64,000 bases of DNA from assembly GCA_035548175.1 (NCBI GenBank), contig DASZTO010000034.1:5811-69810 (forward strand), in the 5' to 3' direction. Positions 42,858 through 51,815 of the stretch are shown here, one piece after another. The translations under genes and the position numbers were made by a program. Source of the DNA: CALCHA01 sp035548175. Lineage in GTDB: Bacteria; Planctomycetota; Phycisphaerae; WQYP01. The notes beneath the pieces are model-generated. The model saw only the letters and a program-made list of their open reading frames with translations. It had not been told where the DNA came from and did not search any database. Within the stretch, counting starts at the first letter, position 1. The number at the start of each line of letters is the position of its first letter.

Positions 42858-43156
42858 AAATGATCCTTCCCAAAAAACTCAACGTTGGCGGCCGAGTGGC
42901 TGAAGCAACGCTTTGGCTGTGAGAACCCGCTCCCACGTGTTCGATGTCGCCGGTGAGAGACCCCGTCGCCTGCCTGCGTGTGCGGGAAGCGGCGAGGACT
43001 CCTGAGTAGATTTACCCGCATTCGAAAGGTTTGCAACTTTTTTCGAAAATCGAGCTTCGCCGAGCGGGCACTCGGCCGGGCGACGGGAGAATGTCCGGCC
43101 GAACCACCGAAGTGGATGCCCCTGACCGCCGGCCGGCGGCAACTTATGATGTGGCT

Positions 43157-44386
43157 ATGACCAAAGGCTGGAAAATGTCCCTGGCGACCGTAGGAGTGGC
43201 GGCGGGAGCGACCTGCGCGTGGCTCGTGGCTGCCCACAAGGGGGGGATGGGCGCCGGCTCGAACGGGAGCCAGGCGGCGGCCAGCGCGGCGACGGAATCG
43301 GCTGAGGCGCGCACGAAAGTTGCAGTCGCGCCGACCACGCGACTTCCCATCGTTCCGACGGCGCCCAGCACCCAGCCGGCCGCCAGTCCCGCCCCCACAG
43401 CGCCGGCGCTGCCCCGGGCGCTGCGGCTGGGCGATGAGGTCTTGACGCAGGACCGGTGGATGCGCCGCCTTGCCGCCCGCCATGGCGTGTACGTCACCTA
43501 CGATGACGGAAATTCCCTCTGGCATTTTAAGGAGCCCGGCCCGCCGGAAAAGCCCATCGAGCGCGGGCCGGAAACCGTCTCGAGTCAGCCGGCAAGCGCC
43601 CCGGCCACGCAAGCCTCGACCGAACCGGCGCCGGCCTCCGGAGACCTGCGTCCCGCCGAGGCCTTCGCCCGCGCACTCCAGGCCGGCGCGACGCCCATCC
43701 CCGCGGCGAACGTCGCCTGGCCGGATGTGCGCGCCATGGAGCTGGTGGACCCGCTGCAGCGTCTGCAGACCCGCTTTCCGGCGCAGGACGGGCCGCTGGT
43801 CCGAACGGTGGGAACGGGGGGGGACGTGCTGGTGACGGTGAACGACCTCGCGCAGGCGGAAGATGGCACGTTTTTCGTCGTATGCACGGAACGCTGGGCC
43901 GGCGCCGCGCGTGCCGACGCCAGGGACCTCCCGGGGTTGCAGGTCGATGCAACCGCGGCCGGCGGGATCTCCGTGGGGAAGGTGGCGGAGTTGTCGGCCC
44001 CGATGATGCGTCCGGCGATGCGCGTGGCGTTCTACCTGATGGTCCCGGCGGATGCGCCGCGGGTGGGCAAAAAGCTGCGGCTCGAGCTGCGGGTGGCGGG
44101 GGTGGCCGCGCCTGTCACGGGCGAGCTGACAGCCGAGGCGATCGACGTCCCCCTGCGCGGCGCGGCGGAGAGCATCGATGATTTTTGCCGCGACTTCGAC
44201 GGAATCGCCGCCGTGCGGGAAAGCGAGTACGCGCGCGGCCCCGCCGGCCTGGTGGAAAGCCTCCATCCGCCCGGCGATTATCTGCCCGGCGAATTCACCG
44301 GCCGCATCCTTACCCAGGTCGCCCTCCGCCACGAAGTGCTGGCCCGTCCCCCAGCCGCATCCCAGACCCGTCCCGCCGCCAAATGA
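43157..44386 (+). CDS. Hypothetical exported protein
   Basis: A 409-residue protein of no recognised family. ATG 43157 (MTKGWKMSLATVGVAAGATC) starts a signal anchor; the frame to the left lacks support. Residues 50-90 and 130-170 are Ala/Pro/Thr linkers; the C-terminal 230 residues look folded, with LVRTVGTGGDVLVTVNDLAQ, FFVVCTERWAGAARADARDL and RVAFYLMVPADAPRVGKKLR segments suggesting beta-sandwich structure. It is divergent from the PEP-CTERM pair across a 299-base region. Confidence 0.6.
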   Translation: MTKGWKMSLATVGVAAGATCAWLVAAHKGGMGAGSNGSQAAASAATESAEARTKVAVAPTTRLPIVPTAPSTQPAASPAPTAPALPRALRLGDEVLTQDRWMRRLAARHGVYVTYDDGNSLWHFKEPGPPEKPIERGPETVSSQPASAPATQASTEPAPASGDLRPAEAFARALQAGATPIPAANVAWPDVRAMELVDPLQRLQTRFPAQDGPLVRTVGTGGDVLVTVNDLAQAEDGTFFVVCTERWAGAARADARDLPGLQVDATAAGGISVGKVAELSAPMMRPAMRVAFYLMVPADAPRVGKKLRLELRVAGVAAPVTGELTAEAIDVPLRGAAESIDDFCRDFDGIAAVRESEYARGPAGLVESLHPPGDYLPGEFTGRILTQVALRHEVLARPPAASQTRPAAK

Positions 44387-44509
44387 TCCGCATGCCCCAC
44401 CCCCTCGCCATTCCCCCGTTCCCCGCGTCGATTGCGTGGCCGCCACGGCGCGGGTAATTTTGCGGCGCTATCGTCTCGATCGTTAGGCGTGGTTTCCCCT
44501 GAGGACTGC

Positions 44510-45088
44510 ATGGCAGAAGACGACGGCACATACGAGCTCAAAGACGACGGCGACATGGCCGAGATCAAGGGGGCGCCGGGAGACGGCTGGGGCAAGGGAC
44601 CCAAGCCCGGCGATCCCGATTTCGTCCCGCCCGAGGTTGTCATCGAACCGGCGCCCCGGGCACGGGAGGAACCGGCGGAGGAGCCGGCGGCTTCGGGCGC
44701 GGTGACGGCCGAGGAAATCGCCGACGTCCAGGACGCCGAGCAGCACAAGGCGATGGGCATCCTGGCGTATGTCTTTTTCGTGATACCGCTGGTCGCCGCG
44801 CCCAAGTCGCCGTTCGCGCGCTTCCACGCCAACCAGGGCCTCATCACCTTCATCCTGTGGTGGGCGGCCATCGTGCTGGTCGCGGCCCTTCAGGTGCTTA
44901 TCTGGCTCAATGGCTGGCTGCTGGCGAATATCGCCCTTTTGATGTATTTCTTTAGCTGCATTTTTCACCTCCTCGGACCCGTCATGCTGATCGCCTGCGC
45001 AGCCCTCACGCTCACCGGCATCGTCAACGCGGCCAATGGGGAGAAAAAGCGGCTGCCCATCGTGGGAACCTGGAACCTGCTCAAATAA
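44510..45088 (+). CDS. DUF4870/Tic20-like membrane protein
   Basis: A 192-residue protein with an acidic, Pro-rich N-terminus (about 1-80) and three membrane helices. The segment SPFARFHANQGLITFILWW and the C-terminal GIVNAANGEKKRLPIVG are characteristic of a widespread family of small membrane proteins resembling DUF4870. Start ATG 44510 has TGAGGA 7 bases upstream. Molecular role not established. The next gene follows after 59 bases on the same strand. Confidence 0.7.
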   Translation: MAEDDGTYELKDDGDMAEIKGAPGDGWGKGPKPGDPDFVPPEVVIEPAPRAREEPAEEPAASGAVTAEEIADVQDAEQHKAMGILAYVFFVIPLVAAPKSPFARFHANQGLITFILWWAAIVLVAALQVLIWLNGWLLANIALLMYFFSCIFHLLGPVMLIACAALTLTGIVNAANGEKKRLPIVGTWNLLK

Positions 45089-45147
45089 CCACGCCCCCGG
45101 CGCCGCGCATCTGATGTCGGTGTCGGCTTCGCTGTGAAAGGACGGCT

Positions 45148-46110
45148 ATGACCACTCCCAGTTCCATGCCTCCGAGCCCCCCGCCGCCGAAGGGGATGTC
45201 CAAGTGGGTGATCATCGCGATCGTGGTGTTGCTGATCATCATCGTGGGATGCTGCGGCGGCGTCACCGCATGCTGGCTCGTCGCCAGACGCGCCGCCAAA
45301 GCAGCGGCGGATTTGTCCCCTATTTCACGCAACGAAGCCGGCGGCCTGACCATCCGCTCCGGCGGGGGCGAATTCAACATCGGCGCCCTGCCCGCCAACT
45401 TCCCGAGCGACATCCCCATTTACACCGGCATGAAGCCGCTGGAATCCGCCATCGACAAGGACGGCAACGGAACCGTCAGCCTGACGGGCAGCGGCGCGCC
45501 CAGCGATGTCGCGGACTGGTATCAGGACCACATGAAATCACAGGGCTGGACGCTCACCGACAGTGGAAACGCCGGCGACACGCAGCACCAGGCCTATCGA
45601 AAAGCCGGCCGGCAGGCGTCGGTCCTGATCACCGGCAGCGGCAGTGAATCCACCGTCATCATCGGCGTGGGCAAAGGCGATAACACCCCCGGTCCCGGCG
45701 CCGCCGCGCCCGAGCAAGCGCCCCAGGAGCCGGCCAATCCACTCGCGGCCGCATCGCCCGGCGACGCCGCCCCGAGGCACGTCGCCGACGCCTCCGGAAA
45801 GCCCCTCAAGCTGCCCTCGAATTTCCCCAGCGACCTGCCCGTCTACTCCGGGATGAACTCCACCTTCTCCGCCTCCGACAATCTCTCCGGTGAGGGATCG
45901 GTGCTCCTGCAAGGGTCCGCCGACCACCAGACGCTGGTCGATTACTACCGAAAGCAGATGAAAGATGCCGGATGGGAACAGACCGACGACACGGAGGTTG
46001 CCGGAGTGTCGCAGATGACCTACACCAAGGATGTTCGGAAAGCGCAGGTGCAGGTGAGCGCGGGGGATAACGGGACGACGATGCTGATGCTGAGCTATTC
46101 GAAGAAGTGA
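45148..46110 (+). CDS. Membrane-anchored protein with a duplicated domain, function unknown
   Basis: A 320-residue protein. An N-terminal helix (WVIIAIVVLLIIIVGCCGGV) anchors two copies of one domain. Copy 1 opens with LPANFPSDIPIYTGM near 79 and contains DWYQDHMKSQGWTL; copy 2 opens with LPSNFPSDLPVYSGM near 219 and contains DYYRKQMKDAGWEQ. Each copy ends in beta strands (ASVLITGSGSESTVIIGVGK; AQVQVSAGDNGTTMLMLSYS). The two are joined by a Pro/Ala linker. Start ATG 45148 has AAAGGA upstream. The repeat unit of about 90 residues occurs in uncharacterised bacterial surface proteins. Confidence 0.7.
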   Translation: MTTPSSMPPSPPPPKGMSKWVIIAIVVLLIIIVGCCGGVTACWLVARRAAKAAADLSPISRNEAGGLTIRSGGGEFNIGALPANFPSDIPIYTGMKPLESAIDKDGNGTVSLTGSGAPSDVADWYQDHMKSQGWTLTDSGNAGDTQHQAYRKAGRQASVLITGSGSESTVIIGVGKGDNTPGPGAAAPEQAPQEPANPLAAASPGDAAPRHVADASGKPLKLPSNFPSDLPVYSGMNSTFSASDNLSGEGSVLLQGSADHQTLVDYYRKQMKDAGWEQTDDTEVAGVSQMTYTKDVRKAQVQVSAGDNGTTMLMLSYSKK

Positions 46111-46170
46111 CCGGGCGGGAGGCGCGCGGGGAACGTGCGATGCCGCCGATTTCTGCGATGATGCCACCCC

Positions 46171-47196
46171 ATGTGGCTCGATGGACATCTCGATCTTTCC
46201 TACATCGCCGATCACGGGCGCGATCTGCGTCTCGCGCCCGAAGCCTGCGGCGGAACGCTGCAACCGGCCGGCGTGACGTTTCCCTCCCTGCGCGCGGGCG
46301 ACGTCCGCGCCGCCGTGGCGACGATCTTCGTGCGCCGGCGAAGAAACGTCGCCGCCGATGACGGCCCCTGGAGTTTTGATACTCCCGAAGAAGCGCACGC
46401 GGCGGTGCTGCGGCAACTGGCCATGTACCGACAGTGGCAGGCCGAGGGCTGGCTGCGCATCGGCTCCGTGGAAGCGCCTTCCGCCAATGCCCTGGGCGTG
46501 GTGCTGGCGCTCGAGGGTGCCGAGGGATTGCGCTCGCCGGCCGACCTCGCGGCCCTTGCGAAGGCCGGCGTCCGCATGGTGTCGCTCGCCTGGGCCGAAG
46601 GATCGCGCTACGCCGGCGGAGATCAGAGCGGCGGGGACGTGACGCCGGCGGGACGCGAGCTCATCGCCGAGATGGATGGCCTGGGCGTCCTACACGATGT
46701 CTCGCACCTCAGCGAGCGCGCCTTCTGGACCCTGCTGTCCGAAGCGCGCGGCCCGGTGGTCGCCTCGCACTCCAATTGCCGGGCCCTGCTGCCGGGCCGC
46801 AAACATCCCGAACGTCACCTCTCCGACGACCAGATTCGCGCGCTCGCGGCGCATCGGGGCGGGAGCGGCGGCGCCGTAATCGGCATCAATTTGTTCGGGC
46901 GTTTCCTGGTGCCAGACGCACAACACGCGGGGAGCGGCGTGCGCGCGACGCTTGCGGACGTCGTCCAACACGTCGAGCACGTGACGCAAATCGCCGGCCG
47001 GCGCGACTGCGTCGCCCTGGGCTCCGACGCCGATAGCGGCTTCGGAAGCATCCTGATGCCGACAGGCCTCGAGCGTCCCGAGCACTGGCGCCGCATCGCC
47101 GACGCGCTCTCCACCGCCGGCTGGAGCGATCAGGCCGTGGACGGATTCACGCACAAAAACTGGCTTCGCGCACTGGCCGCCGGCGCATCCTCCTGA
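46171..47196 (+). CDS. Membrane dipeptidase family protein (peptidase M19)
   Basis: M19 dipeptidases are di-zinc enzymes that cleave dipeptides, including D-residue ones. The 341-residue protein keeps the zinc motif DGHLDL at the N-terminus, the bridging-Glu region VLALEGAEGL, GVLHDVSHLSERAFW and VVASHSNCRALLPG with the two His ligands, and GSDADSGFG with the substrate Asp region. Length is normal; no signal peptide is seen, so it is likely cytoplasmic. Start ATG 46171 lacks a clear ribosome site. Gene order gives no further clue. Confidence 0.88.
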   Translation: MWLDGHLDLSYIADHGRDLRLAPEACGGTLQPAGVTFPSLRAGDVRAAVATIFVRRRRNVAADDGPWSFDTPEEAHAAVLRQLAMYRQWQAEGWLRIGSVEAPSANALGVVLALEGAEGLRSPADLAALAKAGVRMVSLAWAEGSRYAGGDQSGGDVTPAGRELIAEMDGLGVLHDVSHLSERAFWTLLSEARGPVVASHSNCRALLPGRKHPERHLSDDQIRALAAHRGGSGGAVIGINLFGRFLVPDAQHAGSGVRATLADVVQHVEHVTQIAGRRDCVALGSDADSGFGSILMPTGLERPEHWRRIADALSTAGWSDQAVDGFTHKNWLRALAAGASS

Positions 47197-47210
47197 AGCG
47201 CACGTGATGC

Positions 47211-47216
47211 TATAAT
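47211..47216 (+). promoter_or_regulatory. Perfect -10 hexamer placed for a leaderless transcript
   Basis: TATAAT at 47211-47216 lies 6 bases before ATG 47223, so transcription starting 6-7 bases after the hexamer would begin at or next to that ATG. No good -35 was seen about 17 bases upstream. Confidence 0.4.
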
Positions 47217-47222
47217 GCCCCC

Positions 47223-47369
47223 ATGAACACCATCGTTCTCAAAGAAACCGGTCTGCGCCCCGACCTGCGCCCCGAACTGTATATTGCAGTCGAAGAGGGT
47301 CCGGATCGGCTCTCCCTTCATTTCCTTTCTCGCCGCGACTTGCGCCAATGTGCCTTGCGGCCTTCTTAG
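47223..47369 (+). CDS. Possible small leaderless ORF or leader upstream of the beta-CASP nuclease gene
   Basis: ATG 47223 opens a 48-codon frame beginning MNTIVLKETGLRPDLRPELY and ending before TAG 47367. The first 30 codons look protein-like; the rest (CTTGCGCCAATGTGCCTTGC and following) resembles repeat-type filler. The ATG coincides with the expected transcription start from TATAAT 47211. It could be a small protein, or simply the 5' leader of the nuclease gene that starts 80 bases later. Confidence 0.3.
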   Translation: MNTIVLKETGLRPDLRPELYIAVEEGPDRLSLHFLSRRDLRQCALRPS

Positions 47370-47448
47370 CGCCTGGCGCGTGGTCGCTCCCGTCCAATTC
47401 TTGTGTGAGACCCTGCATCGCCGCGCCTGATCCTCCGGAAAGGTCCCC

Positions 47449-48837
47449 ATGCAAATCCACTTCCACGGCGCCTGCCGCACCGTCACCGGCTCCCAGCACG
47501 AAATCCGCACCGGACCCGGCGAGGGCGGCAAACGCATCCTCCTCGACGTCGGCGCCTTCCAGGGACCCCGCGCACTCGCCCGCAAAATCAACACCTCCTT
47601 CGATTTCGATCCCCGTACCGTCGATGCCGTCGTCCTCTCCCACGGCCACACCGACCACTGCGGAAATCTCCCCAACCTCGTCCGCCAGGGTTATCGCGGC
47701 CCCATCTATTGCACCGCCGCCACCGCCGCCGTCACCGCCCTCATGCTCATGGATGCCGCCAAAATCCAGGAGGAAGACGCCGCCTATCTCAATCAGAAAA
47801 CCAACAAAACCTGGCAGGGGGAAATCGTCCCCCTCTTCACACGCGAAGATGCCCGGCAAACCATCGAGCAGTTCGTCCCCATCCCCTACCAGCAGGCCCA
47901 CGAGTTTCACGAAGCCCCCGGCGTCACCGTCGAACTCCGCGACGCGGGCCACGTCGTCGGTTCCGCCGCCGTCCGCCTCACCAACCTCCGCACCGGCAAA
48001 TGCCTCGTCTTCACCGGCGACGTCGGCCGCCCCAACGCCCCGCTCGTCCAGAACCCCGATCCCTTCCATGAAGCCGATGCCGTCATTTCCGAATGCACCT
48101 ACGGCGGAAAAACCCACGCCGCCATCGACACCATCCCCGCCATTCTCGCCGGCATCGTCAACGACACCGCCCAGCGCGGCGGCATCCTCATGATCCCCGC
48201 CTTCGCCCTCGGCCGCACACAGGCCATGGTCGAAATCCTCCACGAGCTGCGCAACAGCAACCAAATCCCCCACGCATTGCCCATCTTCGTCGATTCACCC
48301 CTCGCGCTCCGGCTCACCGACGTCCACCGCCGCTTCCTCCCGCTCCTCGATGAACAGACCCGACAGCTCCTCGAACCCTTCGATTTCCCCAGCCTCACCT
48401 ACGTCACCACGCCTCAGGAAAGCCGCGAACTCAACGACCGCCGCGGCACCTTCGTCGTCATCGCCGGCAGCGGCATGTGCGAAAGCGGCCGCATCCTCCA
48501 CCATCTCAAACACCATATCCACGACCCCCGCAGCACCCTGCTCCTCCCCGGATATCAGGCCGCCGACACCCTCGGACGACGTCTCCAGGACGGACAGCGC
48601 CGCGTCCCCATCCTCGGAGACTTGATCCCCGTCCGCGCCCGCATCGAAACCCTCCACGGCCTCTCCGCCCACGCCGATGAACACGAACTCACCGCCTATT
48701 CACAACCCCTCAAATCCGCCCAGTTCTACCTCGTCCACGGCGAAGTCGCACAAGCCCAAGCCCACGCCGCATCCCTCCAGCAAGCCGGCTTCCCGCCTCC
48801 CATCATCGCCACCCGTGGCGACGTCGCCGATATCTGA
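47449..48837 (+). CDS. Metallo-beta-lactamase-fold beta-CASP ribonuclease
   Basis: A 462-residue RNA-processing nuclease of the CPSF/YsgF-like group. The zinc motif is VVLSHGHTDHCGNLPNLV (HxHxDH) near 62-79; the beta-CASP insert contains MIPAFALGRTQAMVEILHEL and VIAGSGMCESGRILHHLKHH; the C-terminal RMMBL motif is HGLSAHADEHELTAY. All catalytic positions are kept, so it should be active. Start ATG 47449 follows GGAAAGG. The gene's plus strand is strongly C-rich, in line with the right part of the window. Confidence 0.92.
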   Translation: MQIHFHGACRTVTGSQHEIRTGPGEGGKRILLDVGAFQGPRALARKINTSFDFDPRTVDAVVLSHGHTDHCGNLPNLVRQGYRGPIYCTAATAAVTALMLMDAAKIQEEDAAYLNQKTNKTWQGEIVPLFTREDARQTIEQFVPIPYQQAHEFHEAPGVTVELRDAGHVVGSAAVRLTNLRTGKCLVFTGDVGRPNAPLVQNPDPFHEADAVISECTYGGKTHAAIDTIPAILAGIVNDTAQRGGILMIPAFALGRTQAMVEILHELRNSNQIPHALPIFVDSPLALRLTDVHRRFLPLLDEQTRQLLEPFDFPSLTYVTTPQESRELNDRRGTFVVIAGSGMCESGRILHHLKHHIHDPRSTLLLPGYQAADTLGRRLQDGQRRVPILGDLIPVRARIETLHGLSAHADEHELTAYSQPLKSAQFYLVHGEVAQAQAHAASLQQAGFPPPIIATRGDVADI

Positions 48838-48870
48838 ACATCCAGCTTCCGCGATCCCGCGCTCGGCCGA

Positions 48871-50247
48871 TCACGCCGCCTGCTGAGCAAGCGCAGGTTC
48901 ACCCGACCGTTCGCTCGCCGCACCCGCCGCGGGAAAAACGCCTCGCTGCAGCATCGCCGCCAGCAATGCGACCGACGCCCACAACGGCAGATTCAACGTG
49001 CGCGCGTAATCCGTGCCCAATGGAGAAAACAGCTTCGCCGCATCCGACGTGAACAGAAACAGCACCGCGGCCACGCCCAGCAGAACCAGCGCACGCCGCT
49101 GCTGCATGCGCGGTAGCCCCCTATCCGACGCCACCACACCCGCCGCCGCCAACGCGAAAATCAGCGTCACATAGTGCGGCACCCACGTCCACGCCGACGC
49201 CCACAGCATGAACACCGTCACCGCCGCGATTTCCGCCACGTACCGCCGCGAACGGAAATCCCCCAATGGCTTGCGCAGCCACCACAGCCCCGTCACCCCC
49301 AGCGCCGCCAGCACCCCACGCACGATCCGTTGCGACACCGCCAGCGGAAAGCTCACCACGTTCACATAGTGCTCCACCACCGCCCCCCCCGAACCGGATG
49401 CAAACGCCGGGACGTGCGACAAAAACCGCGTGATGAAACTCGCCACCGACTGTCCCTCGAAGACCCGAATCCGCCCCTCCCCGATGTACGGCACCACCAT
49501 CACCAGCATCCAGTCGCGCAGCCATATCCACTCCTGCCTGAAACCCACGAAACAGCCCGGCAGCAGCCACAAAAACAACGGAAGCCCCGCCACCATCCCC
49601 CACACCATCCACCGCCGCCGGCGAACGATCGCGTACGCCAGAAAGATGATCGGCGTCACCTTGATCGCCACCGCCAGCGCGATCAGCAGGCCCCCGCAGA
49701 ATTGACGCGACCCGCGCGGCGATTGGACCGCCAGCAGGCCCGCCGCCAGCGGCGCGAGCATCAGCAGATTGGTCTGGCCTTCCTGCATGTCGCCAAGCAC
49801 CGGCCAGAACCAGGCCGCCAGCATCAACAACAGCGGAACCGGCGCCAGCGGCGCATCGGCGTTCCGCAGGATGCGCAGCACGCACGCCAGAATCACCCCC
49901 GCGAACGCCACCTTGCATAATGCCCACGGAAGCGGCGCCCACGCCCGCGGCAGCGTCGTGAACGGCGCGAGCAGCAGCATCGCCGGCGGCGGATTGGGAA
50001 ATCGATCGTTGACGATGTCCGCGCGATGCCGCAGATGCGAGGGAATCTCCACCAGCCACCGGTCGAAATCCGTGGTTTCCACCGCCTCATGCGCCGCAAT
50101 GTTCTTGAGCACCTTGCGGTGCGCCTGCCACCCCGCCCCCAGCGCCATCGCCACGCCGATGCATACCAGCAGCAGGACGGCGCGCGGCGTCCATCGCGGC
50201 GAGGCGGGGTGCGGGGACGCGCTGGCGGTCGGAGGAAGGCTCTGCAC
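48871..50247 (-). CDS. Glycosyltransferase family 87 (DUF2029) membrane protein
   Basis: A 458-residue polytopic enzyme of the GT-C fold, probably a polyprenol-phosphate-mannose-dependent mannosyltransferase. About ten hydrophobic segments are visible, with the family landmarks DRFPNPPPAMLLLAPFTTLP after the first helix, GDMQEGQTNLLMLAPLAAGL, ALAVAIKVTPIIFLAYAI and GEGRIRVFEGQSVASFITRF. The start is GTG 50247 with GGAGAAG some 15 bases upstream, so a later start is possible. The acceptor is unknown. Confidence 0.82.
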   Translation of the reverse strand: MQSLPPTASASPHPASPRWTPRAVLLLVCIGVAMALGAGWQAHRKVLKNIAAHEAVETTDFDRWLVEIPSHLRHRADIVNDRFPNPPPAMLLLAPFTTLPRAWAPLPWALCKVAFAGVILACVLRILRNADAPLAPVPLLLMLAAWFWPVLGDMQEGQTNLLMLAPLAAGLLAVQSPRGSRQFCGGLLIALAVAIKVTPIIFLAYAIVRRRRWMVWGMVAGLPLFLWLLPGCFVGFRQEWIWLRDWMLVMVVPYIGEGRIRVFEGQSVASFITRFLSHVPAFASGSGGAVVEHYVNVVSFPLAVSQRIVRGVLAALGVTGLWWLRKPLGDFRSRRYVAEIAAVTVFMLWASAWTWVPHYVTLIFALAAAGVVASDRGLPRMQQRRALVLLGVAAVLFLFTSDAAKLFSPLGTDYARTLNLPLWASVALLAAMLQRGVFPAAGAASERSGEPALAQQAA

Positions 50248-50357
50248 GCCGCGCAGTGTAAACTTCTCCAGTGACGCCCAAGTGACGCGAAAATGACAAT
50301 TCCATCATCTGACATAATGAAATACGCATGAAATCCGCCGCCCCCCCGCCTTCCCCG

Positions 50358-51815
50358 TCACACATGCCCGCTGCGCGCGCTGCGCTGCCGCGACTCGCTC
50401 TCCGTCCCCGATCGCAGCTGCCACAACGGAAGCTGCACTGTGAACGTAGTCCCGCAATGCCGCCGGCTTTCCACCGAAATCCGCCCTCCGTGCGAAATGG
50501 CGATGATCTGCGCCAGGCTCAGACCCAGGCCCGTCCCCGCCTGTCCCTGCACGTTGCGCCCACGGAAAAAACGGTCGAACACCCGCGAAACTTCATCCGC
50601 CGCGATCCCGCTTCCCGTATCCGATATCGCCACCACCACGTTCCCCTGCCGCCGCTCCCCCGTCACGCGCACCTTCCCTCCCTCCCGCGTGTACTTGAGC
50701 GCATTGTCCAGCAGGTTCGAAAAAAGCCGCTGCAACTGATCCCGGTTCCCCGACACCGGCAGCGCATCGACGATCGCCAGCTCCAGCGCGACCGATTTGT
50801 CCTCCGCCACCGGCATGAACAGATCGCACGCATCCGCCACCAGCTTCCGCAGGTCCAGCGGCGTCCCCTGCGGACCGGCCGCCGACTCGAACGCGCTCAT
50901 GTCCAGAATCGTATTGATGATGCCCAGCAGATGATCGATCTGCTCGATGACATCCTGCGCCAGCACCCCCGGCTCGCCAGTTCCGTGAAGCATCTCGAGC
51001 TCGCAGCGGGAACGCATCCGCGTGAGCGGGCTCCGCAGCTCGTGCGCCAGCGAATCGTTCGTGTCCCGCAGGTTCCGCAGCAGGATCTCGATCCGCTGCG
51101 CCATCACGTTGAAGGTGGTCGCCAGCCGGTCGATTTCATCGCCGCGATGCGTGTTGGGCGCCCGCCGGGTGATGTTCCCGTCCGCTATCGCGGTCGCCGC
51201 GTCCGTCACCGCCGAAATCCCCCGCAGATGGTGCCGCGTCACCGCTATCCCGATCGCTCCCGCCGCCAGCCACGTCGCCGCCATCACCGCGAAAATCAGC
51301 GACATCGATTGCGACACCAGCACGTAGTCGCTTTCCATCGAGCCCACGATCATCAGCGACATGCCCGGCGACAGGTCCGTCACGATCATTCGCGCCGGTA
51401 CTTTCCCGCCCGGACCCACTGACATCGGACGCCGCCGCGGCCGGCCCGCAGCCGGCGTCGGAGCGCTCGCCAGAGACCCCGACGCCGTCTCGAACAGCGT
51501 ATGCCCGCTCCCGTCGAATACCCGAAAATAGACGTCCCGCGAGCCCTCCGCCTGCGATTCCGCCTCCGCTTCCTGCGTCACCGCTCCAAGTCCCTTGAGC
51601 TCATAAAAATGGTGGCACTCGTCCGCTTCCGTCGACAGGTACGCGTCCACACGCTGCGACGCCAGGCTCGATACACGCCAATACGAAACCCCGTAACACA
51701 CCCCCAACGCCACCAGCAGCACCACCGCGTAGTACAGCGTCAGACGCACCGGCAGCGAACGCAGGCACTGCGGCAGCCATAATCGCGGATGCTCAGGCGT
51801 CGCTTCGCAGGACAT
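50358..51815 (-). CDS. Two-component sensor histidine kinase
   Basis: A 485-residue membrane kinase. Helix 1 (LTLYYAVVLLVALGVCYGVS) and helix 2 (SLIFAVMAATWLAAGAIGIA) bracket a periplasmic sensor of about 120 residues; a HAMP region, the H-box SLAHELRSPLTRMRSRCELE, the N-box NLLDNALKYTREGG, DTGSGIA (G1), FDRFFRG (F) and GTGLGLSLAQII (G2) follow. Start ATG 51815 has GGAG upstream and overlaps the response-regulator gene by 23 bases, so the two are coupled. The sensor resembles those of CusS-like heavy-metal kinases in layout; the signal is unproven. Confidence 0.92.
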   Translation of the reverse strand: MSCEATPEHPRLWLPQCLRSLPVRLTLYYAVVLLVALGVCYGVSYWRVSSLASQRVDAYLSTEADECHHFYELKGLGAVTQEAEAESQAEGSRDVYFRVFDGSGHTLFETASGSLASAPTPAAGRPRRRPMSVGPGGKVPARMIVTDLSPGMSLMIVGSMESDYVLVSQSMSLIFAVMAATWLAAGAIGIAVTRHHLRGISAVTDAATAIADGNITRRAPNTHRGDEIDRLATTFNVMAQRIEILLRNLRDTNDSLAHELRSPLTRMRSRCELEMLHGTGEPGVLAQDVIEQIDHLLGIINTILDMSAFESAAGPQGTPLDLRKLVADACDLFMPVAEDKSVALELAIVDALPVSGNRDQLQRLFSNLLDNALKYTREGGKVRVTGERRQGNVVVAISDTGSGIAADEVSRVFDRFFRGRNVQGQAGTGLGLSLAQIIAISHGGRISVESRRHCGTTFTVQLPLWQLRSGTESESRQRSARSGHV

